Shown here in pieces: positions 26,019 to 36,038 of a DNA stretch of 64,000 nucleotides. The notes beneath the pieces are model-generated. The model worked only from the letters and a program-made list of their open reading frames with translations. It ran no database searches and was not told the origin of the DNA. Origin of the DNA: Caenibius sp. WL (lineage in GTDB: Bacteria; Pseudomonadota; Alphaproteobacteria; Sphingomonadales; Sphingomonadaceae); assembly GCF_019803445.1 (NCBI RefSeq), contig NZ_CP081844.1, positions 1,004,501-1,068,500 on the forward strand. Direction: 5' to 3'. A program made the translations under genes and the position numbers. Every line of letters begins with the position of its first letter. Position 1 is the stretch's first letter.

Positions 26019-27130
26019 CCGGCCGCCTCGGCCATATCTCGCAGCCCGGCGATGATATCGTTCATCTGTTCGGCCGTGCCGATCGTGATCCGCAGGCCCT
26101 GGGCCAGATCCTGCCCCGGCAACCAGCGCGTGGCATAGCCGCGCTGAGCCAGGCCTTCCTGCGCGGCTTCGGCGGTCAGCGCACCTTCGAACAGCACGAG
26201 CACGAAATTGGCCTCGCTCGGCAGCGGGCGCAGTCCGTGATTGCTCATGCCACGGATCGCTTCGATGAAGCGGGCGCGTTCGGCACGGTTGTGTTCGCGC
26301 GAGCGGGTGACGAAAGCCTGATCGTCCAGTGCGGCCACAGCCATGGCCTGTCCGCTGTTGGTGACATTGAACGGCAGACGGATGCGGTTCAGCATCGCCA
26401 CGAGATGCGGCGCACCGGTCGCCCAGCCGATCCGCTGCCCGGCCAGCCCATAAATCTTGGAGAATGTGCGGGTAACGAGCACGTTTTCGTGTGCGGCGGC
26501 CAGCGCCAGCCCGCCATCGTCATTCTCGGTGCTGACATATTCGCCATAAGCCTGATCGAGCACGAACAGCACGTCGCCCGGCAGCGCGGCGTGCAGGCGG
26601 GCGATTTCGCCGCGCGGCAGGAAGCTGCCGGTGGGGTTGTTGGGATTGGCGATGAAAACCGCGCGGGTTTTTTCGTTCACCAGCGCTAGCAGGGCATCGA
26701 CATCGGTGCCGAAATCCTTGTCGGGGGCGACAACCGGGGTCGCGCCGCAACGCCGGGCGGCGATGTCATACACGGAGAAGCCATAGCGGACGTAGATCAC
26801 TTCGTCCCCCGGCCCGGCATAAGCCTGCGCGGCGAGATTGAGCAGTTCGTCCGAGCCTGCGCCGCAGACGATACGCGCCGGATCGAGGCCGTGGACCGCG
26901 CCGATCTTTTCCCGCAGAGCGAGGGAATCGGGATCGGGATAGAGGAAAGTCGGCTGGGCGTGATCCGCCGCCGCCAGCGCCGCGGGGCTGGTGCCCAGCG
27001 GGTTTTCGTTGGCGGACAGCTTGATCAGCGGACGGCCATCCGCGGTCTTGCTCTTGCCGGGGACATAGGCATGGATCGCTTCGATCCACGGTTTGGCTAT
27101 GGGGCGCATGTCAGTCACGGGCGCGCGCAT
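26015..27130 (-). CDS. hisC: Histidinol-phosphate aminotransferase HisC
   Basis: A fold-type I PLP aminotransferase of about 371 residues. It has [23 protein letters not shown], the PLP lysine in [16 protein letters not shown] and the C-terminal [10 protein letters not shown] used the ATG at 27130; an ATG at 27109 ([12 protein letters not shown]) fits the family equally well. The 5' extension to 27310 would run over the divergent promoter region and is rejected. Coupling to tyrA suggests an additional role in aromatic amino acid transamination. Confidence 0.93.
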   Translation of the reverse strand: MRAPVTDMRPIAKPWIEAIHAYVPGKSKTADGRPLIKLSANENPLGTSPAALAAADHAQPTFLYPDPDSLALREKIGAVHGLDPARIVCGAGSDELLNLAAQAYAGPGDEVIYVRYGFSVYDIAARRCGATPVVAPDKDFGTDVDALLALVNEKTRAVFIANPNNPTGSFLPRGEIARLHAALPGDVLFVLDQAYGEYVSTENDDGGLALAAAHENVLVTRTFSKIYGLAGQRIGWATGAPHLVAMLNRIRLPFNVTNSGQAMAVAALDDQAFVTRSREHNRAERARFIEAIRGMSNHGLRPLPSEANFVLVLFEGALTAEAAQEGLAQRGYATRWLPGQDLAQGLRITIGTAEQMNDIIAGLRDMAEAAG

Positions 27131-27278
27131 AGCCTTGTTCGGGGCGAATTGACAGCCATTGTATCGCCCATGGCAAGCCACGCTTCGATTTTTCGGTACC
27201 GGGTGTTGCGGGAAATTCCCGCCAAACGCGCGCGCCGCAATTGACAGCGCGGGGCATGTCCCCCAATTCGCGATCACC

Positions 27279-28388
27279 ATGGCAGGCTCTGCGACCATTA
27301 CCGCCAGCAAAGTGCTGGAATTGCCCGACCCGTTGCCGCTCGATGGGGGGCAACGGCTGGAAGGCGTGCGGATCGCGTATGAAGCCTATGGCACGCTGAA
27401 CGCGGCGCGGGACAATGCGATTTTCGTCGCCCATGCGACCACCGGCGATCAGCATGTCGCCAGCCCGCATCCGATCACCGGCAAGCCGGGATGGTGGGAT
27501 CGCTCGGTGGGGCCGGGCAAACCGATCGATACCGACAGGTTCTATGTCCTGTGCGCCAATGTGATCGGCGGCTGCATGGGTTCCACCGGGCCGAGCAGCA
27601 TCGCCCCCGACGGCAAGCCTTATGGCATGCGTTTTCCCGTCATCACCATTCGCGATATGGTGCGCGCGCATGTCGCGCTGTTCGAACAGCTGGGAATCGA
27701 AACGCTCCATGCCATCGTCGGCGGGTCGATGGGCGGGATGCAGGCGCTCAGCCTGGCCGCCAACTGGCCGCATATTCCCCGGCGGGTGCTGGCCATCGCC
27801 AGCACCGCGACCATGGCGGCCCAGAACATCGCCTTTCAGGAAGTGGGGCGGCAGGCGATCATGGCCGATCCGGATTGGCAGGGCGGCAATTACTACGGCA
27901 CTGGCAAGGCCCCCGATGCGGGGCTGGCGGTGGCGCGCATGGGCGCGCATATCACTTATCTTTCGGAAGAAAGCCTGACCGAGAAATTCGGCCGCCGGCT
28001 GCAGAATCGCGATGCGAAAAGCTTCGGCTTCGATGCGGATTTTCAGATCGAAAGCTATCTGCGCCATCAGGGGTTGAGCTTCACCACCCGGTTCGACGCC
28101 AATTCCTATCTCTATATCACCCGCGCGATGAGCTATTTCGATCTGGAGGAAGAACACGGCGGCAAGCTGGCCGAAGCTTTCGGCCGGACGGAGGCGCGTT
28201 TCTGCGTGGTCAGCTTCGATACCGATTGGCTCTATCCCACCGAACAGTCGCGCAGGCTGGTCCATACGCTCAACGCTTCGGGTGCGCCGGTCAGCTTCGT
28301 CGAACTGTCCGCGCCTTTCGGGCATGACAGTTTCCTGCTTGATGTGCCCGCGCTCGACCGGGTCATGGCCGGGTTCCTCAGCCAATGA
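27279..28388 (+). CDS. metX: Homoserine O-acetyltransferase MetX
   Basis: A 369-residue alpha/beta hydrolase-fold enzyme acylating homoserine for methionine synthesis. The nucleophile Ser150 lies in VGGSMGGMQ; the catalytic Asp is in [10 protein letters not shown] and the His in [10 protein letters not shown]. The start at 27279 ([16 protein letters not shown]) is the reasonable one; the longer reading from 27159 overlaps promoter DNA. It is followed by a GNAT gene and metW through ATGA overlaps, an arrangement of the metXW type. Confidence 0.95.
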   Translation: MAGSATITASKVLELPDPLPLDGGQRLEGVRIAYEAYGTLNAARDNAIFVAHATTGDQHVASPHPITGKPGWWDRSVGPGKPIDTDRFYVLCANVIGGCMGSTGPSSIAPDGKPYGMRFPVITIRDMVRAHVALFEQLGIETLHAIVGGSMGGMQALSLAANWPHIPRRVLAIASTATMAAQNIAFQEVGRQAIMADPDWQGGNYYGTGKAPDAGLAVARMGAHITYLSEESLTEKFGRRLQNRDAKSFGFDADFQIESYLRHQGLSFTTRFDANSYLYITRAMSYFDLEEEHGGKLAEAFGRTEARFCVVSFDTDWLYPTEQSRRLVHTLNASGAPVSFVELSAPFGHDSFLLDVPALDRVMAGFLSQ

Positions 28389-28816
28389 GCGGCCTTTCCC
28401 CCGGTTATGAACTGATCGACGATCAGGCTCGGATCGATCCGGCGGCCGCGCATGCCTTCCTCACCCGCAGTTATTGGGCGAAAGGTATCGCGCGGGAAAC
28501 AGTGGCCAGGGCGCTCCGCAACAGCTTTTGCGTCGCCGTGATCCATGAAGGGCAACAGGTCGCCATGGCCCGGGTCATCACGGACTATGCCTCGATGGCC
28601 TATCTGCTCGATGTCTATGTGCTGGAGGCGCATCGCGGGCAGGGCCTGTCGAAAGCCATGGTGGCGCATTTGCAGGACCATCCCGATTTACGGGCAGTGC
28701 GTGCCTGGCTGCTGCGCACGGCGGACGCACACGGGCTTTATCGCAAGCTGGGCTGGGCTGCCGTTGCCGAACCGGGCAAGATAATGGAACGGTTCTCCGC
28801 GGATATCTCGTCATGA
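28385..28816 (+). CDS. GNAT-family N-acetyltransferase
   Basis: A 143-residue GNAT protein with the acetyl-CoA-binding pattern [25 protein letters not shown]. It is wedged between metX and metW, overlapping both by four bases (ATGA), so it is certainly co-translated with them. A link with methionine metabolism is suggested only by position. The substrate is unknown. Confidence 0.88.
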   Translation: MSGLSPGYELIDDQARIDPAAAHAFLTRSYWAKGIARETVARALRNSFCVAVIHEGQQVAMARVITDYASMAYLLDVYVLEAHRGQGLSKAMVAHLQDHPDLRAVRAWLLRTADAHGLYRKLGWAAVAEPGKIMERFSADISS

Positions 28817-29403
28817 AAGCGCTTCGCCCCGATCTTGCCCTGATTGCCGATCATGTCACGCCCGGTTCGCGCGTGCTCGATATCGGATGCGGCGATGGTG
28901 CGTTGATGGCCGCCCTGCGCGACCGGAAAGGCGTGGATGCGCGCGGAATGGAGATCGATCCGGCCAAAGTCGAACAGTGCGTAAGCAAAGGCCTGCCGGT
29001 GATTCAGGGCGATGCGAACAGCGATCTGGCGTTCTATCCCGACGATGCGTTCGACTATGCCATCCTCAGCCAGACCTTGCAGACCACCGCGCGCCCCGAT
29101 CTGATGCTGGACGAGCTGCTGCGCGTTGGCCGCAAGGCGTTCGTCAGCTTTCCCAATTTTGCCCATTGGCGCGTGCGGATGGCGTTGCTCTGGCGCGGGC
29201 GCATGCCAGTGACCCGGCAATTGACTTACAGCTGGTACGATACACCCAATATCCATCACCTGACGATTGCAGATTTCCGCGATATGCTGGCGGCCAAGGG
29301 TGTAAATGTCGAACGGTGCTGGTTCGTGTCCGATGGCCGGGTGGTCGGCGCGGGCATGGCCAATTGGCTGGCCCAGCACGCGGTGTTCGAAATCGCACGC
29401 TAG
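28813..29403 (+). CDS. metW: Methionine biosynthesis protein MetW
   Basis: A 196-residue protein with a SAM-dependent methyltransferase-like fold: VLDIGCGDGALM, GMEIDPAKVEQC and FDYAILSQTLQ. SWYDTPNIHHLTIADF is characteristic of MetW. It is the usual partner of MetX in proteobacteria and stimulates the acyltransferase step. It is the last gene of the metX operon. Confidence 0.94.
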   Translation: MKALRPDLALIADHVTPGSRVLDIGCGDGALMAALRDRKGVDARGMEIDPAKVEQCVSKGLPVIQGDANSDLAFYPDDAFDYAILSQTLQTTARPDLMLDELLRVGRKAFVSFPNFAHWRVRMALLWRGRMPVTRQLTYSWYDTPNIHHLTIADFRDMLAAKGVNVERCWFVSDGRVVGAGMANWLAQHAVFEIAR

Positions 29404-29468
29404 CCACCCGTCCTTGCGGACGCATCGGCCGGATCGGTGGCGGTGTAATTTGCAGGGCTGCGGTTCAG

Positions 29469-29489
29469 CGCCCCTCTGTTATAGGGGCG
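29469..29489 (+). promoter_or_regulatory. Hairpin covering the ribosome binding region
   Basis: CGCCCCT pairs with AGGGGCG across a 7-base loop ending three bases before the ATG at 29492. The G-rich right arm contains the only Shine-Dalgarno-like sequence, so the hairpin could hinder translation. It could also just be the 3' end of the metW transcript; no T-run follows. Confidence 0.35.
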
Positions 29490-29491
29490 GG

Positions 29492-29860
29492 ATGAATTTC
29501 AGGACCACGTCTCTCGCCACCGTTCTGTTGTGCGCCACGCTTGCCGCCTCGTCTGCGGCCGTTGCGGCGGGCTCCCTAACGCCCGCCCAGCAGTTCAAGC
29601 TGCGCTGTGCCACCGCCTTTGCCTTCGTCGCCGCGGCGCAGGAACGCAACGATCCGCGCGGGGCCAGCTATCCCCCGATGGAAGAGCGGGGACGCGAATA
29701 TTTCCTCCGCGCGGTCCATGGCGCCATGAAAAGCGCGGGGATGACCGAAGAAGAAGCCAGAGCAGCATTGACCGCCGAAGCAAAAGCCCTGGCCGAGCCG
29801 GAAGCTTTGGGCAAGACCATGCCGCTGTGCCTCAAATCGCTGGAAGCCTCGGGGCTCTAG
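29492..29860 (+). CDS. Secreted hypothetical protein
   Basis: A 122-residue protein with a clear signal peptide (TTSLATVLLCATLAASSAAVAA) and a mature part that is helical and charged (EERGREYFLRAVHGAMKSAGMTEEEARAAL), with two cysteines (LRCATAF and MPLCLKS) that could form a disulfide. I do not recognise the family. It stands alone between metW and a glutathione transferase gene. Confidence 0.7.
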   Translation: MNFRTTSLATVLLCATLAASSAAVAAGSLTPAQQFKLRCATAFAFVAAAQERNDPRGASYPPMEERGREYFLRAVHGAMKSAGMTEEEARAALTAEAKALAEPEALGKTMPLCLKSLEASGL

Positions 29861-29929
29861 GCCGCTCCCCGCGATAAATTCCTGCTTGCCAGTGGACTGG
29901 CGCAGCCGCTTGCGGCAAGAGTTGCCGCC

Positions 29930-30601
29930 ATGTGGCAAATCTATCAATTCCCGCTCTGTCCGTTCAGCCGCAAAGTGCGCCTGCTGCTCAGCGAAAAGGG
30001 CGTCAGCTATGAACTGAAGCGTGAAAATCCGTGGGACGGGCGGGACGAATTCTTTCATCTGAACCCGGCGGGCCGGACCCCGGTGATGGTCGAGGCCGAC
30101 AAGGGTACGGTGCTGGTCGATAGCCAGGCGATCTGCGAATATTTCGAGGAAACGGTCGACAAGAACCCGATGATCAACGGGTCGGCCGCCAATCGCGCCG
30201 AAATCCGCCGTTTGGTGGCGCTGTTCGATGAGAATTTCTTTGTCGATGTTACCGCCCCGCTGCTGCACGAACGGATGAAGAAGCGGCTGGTTTATCGCGC
30301 GGCCCCGGATTCGCGCATGCTGCGCGAAGCGATGAAGCTGGCGCACGATCATCTCGATTATGTGGATTACCTGATCGACAATCGCCCGTGGTTGGCCGGG
30401 GCGCAGATGAGCCTTGCCGATCTGGCGGCCGCGGCACAGATTTCGGTGGCGGACTATCTCGGCGGGATCGACTGGAAAGGGCACGAACAGTCGAAAGGCT
30501 GGTATTCCCTGTTCAAGAGCAGGCCGAGCTTCCGCCCCCTGCTGGCCGAACGGATGGACGTGATTCAGCCGCCGGCGCACTATGCCGACCCCAATGCCTG
30601 A
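29930..30601 (+). CDS. Glutathione S-transferase family protein
   Basis: A 223-residue protein. The N-terminal thioredoxin-like domain has FPLCPFSRKVRLLLSEKG, the conserved cis-Pro in GRTPVMVE and the glutathione-contacting DSQAICEYFEE. The C-terminal helical domain includes LAGAQMSLADLAAAAQISV. The CPFS stretch is of the cysteine-type GSTs. The substrate is unknown; the next gene codes for a methionine sulfoxide reductase. Confidence 0.88.
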   Translation: MWQIYQFPLCPFSRKVRLLLSEKGVSYELKRENPWDGRDEFFHLNPAGRTPVMVEADKGTVLVDSQAICEYFEETVDKNPMINGSAANRAEIRRLVALFDENFFVDVTAPLLHERMKKRLVYRAAPDSRMLREAMKLAHDHLDYVDYLIDNRPWLAGAQMSLADLAAAAQISVADYLGGIDWKGHEQSKGWYSLFKSRPSFRPLLAERMDVIQPPAHYADPNA

Positions 30602-30665
30602 GCAGGCGGCCCTTGCGCGCTGACCGGCCGACGCCATATTCGCACCACCAGAAGGAGACGCACAC

Positions 30666-31064
30666 ATGGCTGACAAGCTGGAGTTGAGCGAAGCGCAATG
30701 GCGTGAAAGGCTGACGCCGGAACAATACCGCATCCTGCGCGAAGCGGGGACGGAACGGGCTTTCACCGGCGCTTACGAGAAGAACAAGGCGGCGGGCGAA
30801 TATCGCTGTGCCGGGTGCGGGCAACCATTGTTCGCGTCGGACACCAAGTACGACAGCGGATCGGGCTGGCCGAGCTTCTATCAGCCGGTGGACGAGAGCG
30901 CGGTGGATGAACATCGCGATAACTCGCATGGCATGGTGCGCGTCGAAGTGCGTTGCTCCGCCTGCGAAGGCCATCTGGGGCACGTGTTCCCGGATGGGCC
31001 GCAACCCACGGGCCTGCGCTATTGCATCAACAGCGCTTCGCTCGATTTCCGGCCGCAGGAATAG
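30666..31064 (+). CDS. msrB: Peptide-methionine (R)-S-oxide reductase MsrB
   Basis: A 132-residue enzyme that repairs methionine-R-sulfoxide. It has two zinc-binding CxxC pairs (CAGC and CSAC), the SGWPSFYQP motif and the catalytic cysteine in [11 protein letters not shown]. It has an AAGGAG site upstream. The unlinked msrA lies at 43428. Confidence 0.95.
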   Translation: MADKLELSEAQWRERLTPEQYRILREAGTERAFTGAYEKNKAAGEYRCAGCGQPLFASDTKYDSGSGWPSFYQPVDESAVDEHRDNSHGMVRVEVRCSACEGHLGHVFPDGPQPTGLRYCINSASLDFRPQE

Positions 31065-31190
31065 GACGTGCGGCAGCGTGCGCCGATCGGATGGTGTTGG
31101 GGCGTTAACGCTGTGTTACAGATCGGCGAGGCAGGACAGCCCCGCCGGTGCGGGCCTTTCCCCGCGATGTTTTTGAGGTAAGCGCGCTAG

Positions 31191-33365
31191 ATGGCAAGAC
31201 GGGATGTGCGCCGCGAGCCTGGCAAGTCCGATGCGCAGCCGCCACGGAAGAAAAGCCGCTGGCTGCGCCGCGTGCTTGTCTGGGGTGCCGCGTTTGCACT
31301 GCTGGTGGTGTTGGCGTTGGGCATTGCAGTGGCGATGGCCGCGCGGTCGATGCCGGGCTTCAGTGAACTGAAGGAAACCGCAGCCGGGCAGACCATCGTG
31401 GTCCGCGCCCGCGATGGCAGCGAAATCCTCACCATGGGGCCCAGTCCGGGCACCTGGCTGCGATCCGATGAAATTCCGCAAGTGATGAAGGATGCGATGG
31501 TTTCGGTCGAAGACCGGCGCTTCTATTCGCATTTCGGCGTCGATCCGCTGGGGCTGGCCCGCGCGTTGTGGGTGTCGTTCACCGATGACAAGCGGATCGC
31601 GGCAACATCCACGATCACGCAGCAGTTGGCGCGCAACGTCTTCCTCAACAACAGCCGCAGTTTCGACCGCAAGGCGCGCGAGGCGGTGCTGGCCATGGCG
31701 CTGGAAGCGAAATTCACCAAGGAACAGATTCTCGAACTGTACCTCAACAAGGTCTATTTCGGCGGCGGCGCTTATGGCGTGGATGCGGCCAGCCGCAAAT
31801 TCTTCAGCCATTCGGCGCGCGATCTCAACATCGGCGAAGCGGCGATCATCGCCGGGCTGGTGAAAGCGCCGTCGCGCTATTCGCCCACGGCCGATGTCCA
31901 GGCGGCGGTGCAGCGCGCCAATATCGTGCTGCAACTGATGAAGCGGGAAGGGGCGATCGGCGCGGCGGAAGCGGATGCGATTGACGTGTCCACCGTGCGG
32001 CTCAAGCCTGAAGCCGGGCAGAATTCCGCCCGCTATTTCACTGACTGGGTTTTGCCGCAGCTCGATATCCTGTTGCCGGAAACGCGCGAACCGATCGAAG
32101 TGTGGACCACGCTCGACCCTGACATGCAGCGTTCGGCCGCCACCGCCATCCAGGCCAACGTGCCCAGGGGCGCACAGGGCGCGCTGGTCAGCCTGGACCG
32201 GGACGGGGCGGTGCTCGCCATGGTGGGCGGCACGGATTACGTGTCGAGCAATTACAACCGGGCGATCCGCGCCGTGCGCCAGCCAGGTTCGGCGTGGAAA
32301 CTGTTCGTTTATATGGCAGCGCTCGAAGCCGGCTATCTGCCCGATGACCGGGTGGTGGACGAGCCGGTGACGATCGGTGGCTGGAGCCCGCGCAATTCGG
32401 GCGGCAGCTATGCCGGGCCGATCGATGTGCGCACCGCTTTCGCCTATTCGAAGAACACCGTTGCCGCGCAACTGGGCAACGAAGTCGGCTTTGGCACGGT
32501 GGCGTCCATGGCGCGGCGTTTCGGCATCACCACACCCATCGCCACCAACCCCTCGATGGTGCTGGGCACATCCGATGTGCGGCTGATGGACATGACCCGG
32601 GCTTTCGCCTCGGTTTCGGCCAAGGGGCTGTCGGTCGAACCCTACGGCATTGTGAAAGTAACGACGGCGCAAGGCGCGGTGCTGTATCAGCATCAGGGGA
32701 CGACAGCGCAGCAGCTCGTGCCCGATTATGTGGCGGCGGGCATTACCGACCTGCTGCAAACGGCGGTCAATGTCGGCACCGGCAAGGCGGCGCAGATCGG
32801 CCGCCCCGTCGCGGGCAAGACCGGCACGACCAGTTCAAACAAGGACGGCTGGTTCCTTGGCTTTTCCAGCGGCATCACCACCGGCGTGTGGATGGGGCGC
32901 GACGATGCGCGGGCGGTTCCCGGCCTGCAGGGCGGGGCCGCGCCCGCACGCGCCTTTGCCGCTTATATGAGAGTGGCGGTGGCCAAGCGGCCGGTGGAAC
33001 AGTTCGATACCGATCTGAAACTGCCCGAATGGCAGCTCGAACCGGACGAGGAACACCTCTACGGCGATCCCAGCGAATATTATTATGTGGACGAGCAGGG
33101 CAATCTGGTGGACCAGAACCGCCGGAACGACTGGCGCGACGATCCCTATCCCCCGCCCGATCAGCAACCGGCCGACAAACCCACGCCGCCTGCCGCCAGC
33201 CCCGACTTCCTCGAACGGGCCATCGGCGGCGCGATGGAGCAGCGCGGCGGGGATAAAGGCCCGCAGGGCGGTGGACAGCAAGGCGCACTCGCCGGACGGG
33301 GAGGCCGCCCGGCGCCTCTGCTAAAGCCGGAAGATATCGCCCTTCCTCCGGGCCCGGCCCGCTGA
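31191..33365 (+). CDS. Bifunctional class A penicillin-binding protein (PBP1a type)
   Basis: A 724-residue peptidoglycan synthase. It has a cytoplasmic basic start, a transmembrane anchor (VLVWGAAFALLVVLALGIAVAMA), a GT51 glycosyltransferase domain with SVEDRRFYSHFG, and a transpeptidase domain with the active-site serine in QPGSAWKLF, SKN at TAFAYSKNTV, and KTG in VAGKTGTTSS. The C-terminal tail is rich in Pro, Gly and Asp and probably disordered. It ends at a bidirectional terminator. Confidence 0.95.
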   Translation: MARRDVRREPGKSDAQPPRKKSRWLRRVLVWGAAFALLVVLALGIAVAMAARSMPGFSELKETAAGQTIVVRARDGSEILTMGPSPGTWLRSDEIPQVMKDAMVSVEDRRFYSHFGVDPLGLARALWVSFTDDKRIAATSTITQQLARNVFLNNSRSFDRKAREAVLAMALEAKFTKEQILELYLNKVYFGGGAYGVDAASRKFFSHSARDLNIGEAAIIAGLVKAPSRYSPTADVQAAVQRANIVLQLMKREGAIGAAEADAIDVSTVRLKPEAGQNSARYFTDWVLPQLDILLPETREPIEVWTTLDPDMQRSAATAIQANVPRGAQGALVSLDRDGAVLAMVGGTDYVSSNYNRAIRAVRQPGSAWKLFVYMAALEAGYLPDDRVVDEPVTIGGWSPRNSGGSYAGPIDVRTAFAYSKNTVAAQLGNEVGFGTVASMARRFGITTPIATNPSMVLGTSDVRLMDMTRAFASVSAKGLSVEPYGIVKVTTAQGAVLYQHQGTTAQQLVPDYVAAGITDLLQTAVNVGTGKAAQIGRPVAGKTGTTSSNKDGWFLGFSSGITTGVWMGRDDARAVPGLQGGAAPARAFAAYMRVAVAKRPVEQFDTDLKLPEWQLEPDEEHLYGDPSEYYYVDEQGNLVDQNRRNDWRDDPYPPPDQQPADKPTPPAASPDFLERAIGGAMEQRGGDKGPQGGGQQGALAGRGGRPAPLLKPEDIALPPGPAR

Positions 33366-33527
33366 TCGGATCGTTGCTTGCATCGGGGCGTGCCCCGTTT
33401 ATCTCGCAGTCCCCTGACCTTGCCTGAGGATTCAATCGGGCTTCACTGATGGGGGAAATGGATGCTGAGACGCGTTCAGCATGGCGCAGAAGGATGACGC
33501 TGCATCGTCCCGCCTGATCCGCAACAC

Positions 33528-33562
33528 AAAAGGCGCGATCCGCTCGGGACCGCGCCTTTTTT
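33528..33562. terminator. Bidirectional intrinsic terminator
   Basis: AAAAGGCGCG pairs with CGCGCCTTTT and the right arm runs into TTTTTT, with A residues on the left. It sits between the convergent penicillin-binding protein and protease genes and can stop transcription from both sides. Confidence 0.85.
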
Positions 33563-33577
33563 GTCGTTCCGCTGCTG

Positions 33578-35086
33578 TCAGCGCAGGCGGATCGGGAGAT
33601 AGGTGGCCGGGCCGCCGCGCCGCTGCACTCTGAGAAGCAGCGCTTCGCGCTTCGCGCTCTTGGCTGCGGTAACGGCCTGTTGCAGGTCCGCCGGGCTGGT
33701 GAGCGGCTTGTAATTGGCGGTGAGGATGATGTCCCCGCGTTGCAGCCCCTTGGCGCCCGCATCGGAACTGGGATCGACCCCGGCGATGACGACGCCCTGC
33801 GTGCCTTCGGGCATGCCGAGCTGGCGCGCGATCTGCGGCGTCAACGGGATGACCTGAATGCCGAGGCTCTTTTCGACCACACCGCTGGAATCGGCCCCAC
33901 GGCTGTCATCCCCCGGCGGGGCGGTGTCCGGATCGAACATCTGCTGGCGGGCCAGTTCTTCTTCGCTCGGGCGCTTGCTGACAACGGCAGTGACCGTGCG
34001 CGGCCTGCCATCGCGGATCAGGTCGATTGCGATCCGGCTGCCAGGCGTGATGTTCGCCACCAGATAGGATAGCGTCTGATCCGGCGTGACATCCTTGCCG
34101 TTGACTTTCAGCACCACATCGCCCGCTTGCAGGCCTGCCTTGTCGGCCGCGCCGCCCGGTTCGACCGCCTGGACGAATTCGCCGCGATTGTGCGCGATGC
34201 CGAGCGATGCCGCGAGGTCTTCGTTGACCGGCTGGATGCGGATGCCGAGATAACCGCGCTCGATCGCCTGGCCCTTCATCAGCTTTTGCACGATCGGCTG
34301 GGCGATTTCGGCCGGAATGGCGAAACCGATACCGACGCTGCCGCCGGAGGGCGAGAAGATCGCATTGTTGATGCCGATCACTTGGCCCTGCATGTCGAAC
34401 ATCGGGCCGCCCGAGTTGCCGCGATTGATGCTGGCGTCGGTCTGGATATAGCGGTCATAGGCGCCGCCCGATCCCGTGTTGCGGTACACGGCCGAAACGA
34501 TGCCCGAGGTGACCGTGCCGCCGAGGCCGAAGGGATTGCCGATGGCGATGATCCAGTCACCCACCCGCGCGCGCGACGAATCCCCGAACTTGACGAAGGG
34601 GAAGGGCTTGGATCGCGCGATCTTGAGCACGGCGAGATCGGAGGCTGCATCGCGCCCGATGAGTTCCGCCGGATATTCGCTGCCATCGGGCATGGTGACA
34701 GTGATCGATTCGACCTGTCCCTGTCCTTCGGCGGTGATCACGTGGTTGTTGGTGACGACATAGCCATCGGCGGTGATGATGAAACCGGAGCCGAGCGATT
34801 GCGCCTCACGCGTCTGCGGTCCATCTGCGCCGGGCATGCCGAAAAGCTGCGCCAGCGGATTGTTCGGCACTTTGAGCCGTTGCCGCGTGGAAATGTTGAC
34901 CACGGCGGGGGCGAGTTGATCGGTCAGATCGGCAAAGCTGGCCGGGGCTCCGGCCCGGGGCACGACATCGCGCATTTCGCTGGCGTCGTTCTGCGCCACC
35001 TGCGCACCGGCAGGGACCCCGGTGACCAAGGAAACCATGGCGCCGCCGAGCAGCAGCGCACTTGTCACTCCATAAGCATAACGCAC
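33578..35086 (-). CDS. Periplasmic serine protease DegP/DegQ (Do family)
   Basis: About 502 residues. It has an N-terminal signal (VTSALLLGGAMVSLVTGVPAGAQ), a trypsin-like domain with catalytic His (VVTNNHVI), Asp (SDLAVLK) and Ser (NRGNSGGPMF), and two PDZ domains (GYLGIRIQPV and the final LQRGDIILTANYKPL). It degrades or refolds damaged envelope proteins. I chose the GTG at 35086, which has an AGAGGA site 10 bases upstream; readings to 35260 lack a signal peptide at the N-terminus. It is downstream of hflKC, possibly in one transcript. Confidence 0.93.
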   Translation of the reverse strand: MRYAYGVTSALLLGGAMVSLVTGVPAGAQVAQNDASEMRDVVPRAGAPASFADLTDQLAPAVVNISTRQRLKVPNNPLAQLFGMPGADGPQTREAQSLGSGFIITADGYVVTNNHVITAEGQGQVESITVTMPDGSEYPAELIGRDAASDLAVLKIARSKPFPFVKFGDSSRARVGDWIIAIGNPFGLGGTVTSGIVSAVYRNTGSGGAYDRYIQTDASINRGNSGGPMFDMQGQVIGINNAIFSPSGGSVGIGFAIPAEIAQPIVQKLMKGQAIERGYLGIRIQPVNEDLAASLGIAHNRGEFVQAVEPGGAADKAGLQAGDVVLKVNGKDVTPDQTLSYLVANITPGSRIAIDLIRDGRPRTVTAVVSKRPSEEELARQQMFDPDTAPPGDDSRGADSSGVVEKSLGIQVIPLTPQIARQLGMPEGTQGVVIAGVDPSSDAGAKGLQRGDIILTANYKPLTSPADLQQAVTAAKSAKREALLLRVQRRGGPATYLPIRLR

Positions 35087-35189
35087 GGGTCTCAAATCCT
35101 CTTCGTTGGTCCGGCCGCCGCATGTGGCGGCCGGGGTAAGCAGTAGCCGTGCCGATTCAGGCCGTGCGGCCTTAACCGGAATTGAATGG

Positions 35190-36035
35190 TTACCGCGATC
35201 CGCGGAACTGGTGGAGATACTCGTTGTCCGGCGAGAGGACCATCGTGCTTTCGCCTTCACCGGTTTCGAATGTCGTCAGATAGCTCTGCATGGCGCGGTA
35301 GAAATCATAGAACTGCGGGTCCTTGCCGAAGCTGGCGGCATAGGTCTTGGCGGCCTGTGCTTCCGCTTCGGCGCGGATGATCTGGGCATCCTTGCGGCCT
35401 TGGGCCCGGATCGTGGCGGCTTCGCGTTCACGATCGGTCTGCATGCGGGTGTAGGCTGCTTCCAGCGGCGTGCCGTCTGGCAGGTCGGTGCGCTTGATCC
35501 GCACATCGATGACCTGCGCGCCGTATCTGCGGGCCTGCCGGTCGAGATTGGTGCGGATATTGCTCATCGCCGAGCCGCGTTCCGCGGTGAGCAGCGAAGT
35601 GAACGAGCGCCGCCCGAGTTCCTGCCGCAGGACGGAGTTCAGGATCGGCTGCAACTGCGTCACCACCTGGTCTTCCGTACCGGCGGTTTCCACCATCAAC
35701 ACGGGATCGATAATGCGGATGCGGGCATAGGCATCGACCTGAAGCCGCTGCTGATCGGCCGAAAGTACCTGCTGACGTTCCATGTCCAGCGGGATCACCC
35801 GCTTGTTCACCCGTTGCACGGTTTCGAGGAAGGGGATGCGCAGCACCATGCCCGCCCCGGTCTTGCCATAAGGCACGTCCGGGCGGAACCGGTTGATGAC
35901 ACGCACCGGTTCACCCGTGCGGACGATGACCGCCTGTTGCGTTTCCGGCACGACGATGACGCTCGACATCAAGGCCACCACAATCACGGCGAGCGCGATC
36001 AGGGGAAGCTTGTAGTTTTCCCAGATACGTTCCAT
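35190..36035 (-). CDS. hflC: HflC, modulator of FtsH protease
   Basis: A 281-residue SPFH-domain membrane protein with one N-terminal transmembrane segment (LPLIALAVIVVALMSSVIVV) and a band-7 domain facing the periplasm, ending in coiled-coil helices. With HflK it forms a large cage around FtsH. It begins three bases after the hflK stop. Confidence 0.94.
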   Translation of the reverse strand: MERIWENYKLPLIALAVIVVALMSSVIVVPETQQAVIVRTGEPVRVINRFRPDVPYGKTGAGMVLRIPFLETVQRVNKRVIPLDMERQQVLSADQQRLQVDAYARIRIIDPVLMVETAGTEDQVVTQLQPILNSVLRQELGRRSFTSLLTAERGSAMSNIRTNLDRQARRYGAQVIDVRIKRTDLPDGTPLEAAYTRMQTDREREAATIRAQGRKDAQIIRAEAEAQAAKTYAASFGKDPQFYDFYRAMQSYLTTFETGEGESTMVLSPDNEYLHQFRGSR

Positions 36036-36038
36036 CGC

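Noticed and set aside
27131-27278. Possible SAM-II riboswitch before metX
   Set aside because: A GCAAGCCACG stretch recalls the class, but the other conserved SAM-II segments are missing. The repeated AATTGACAGC there is more like a promoter element.
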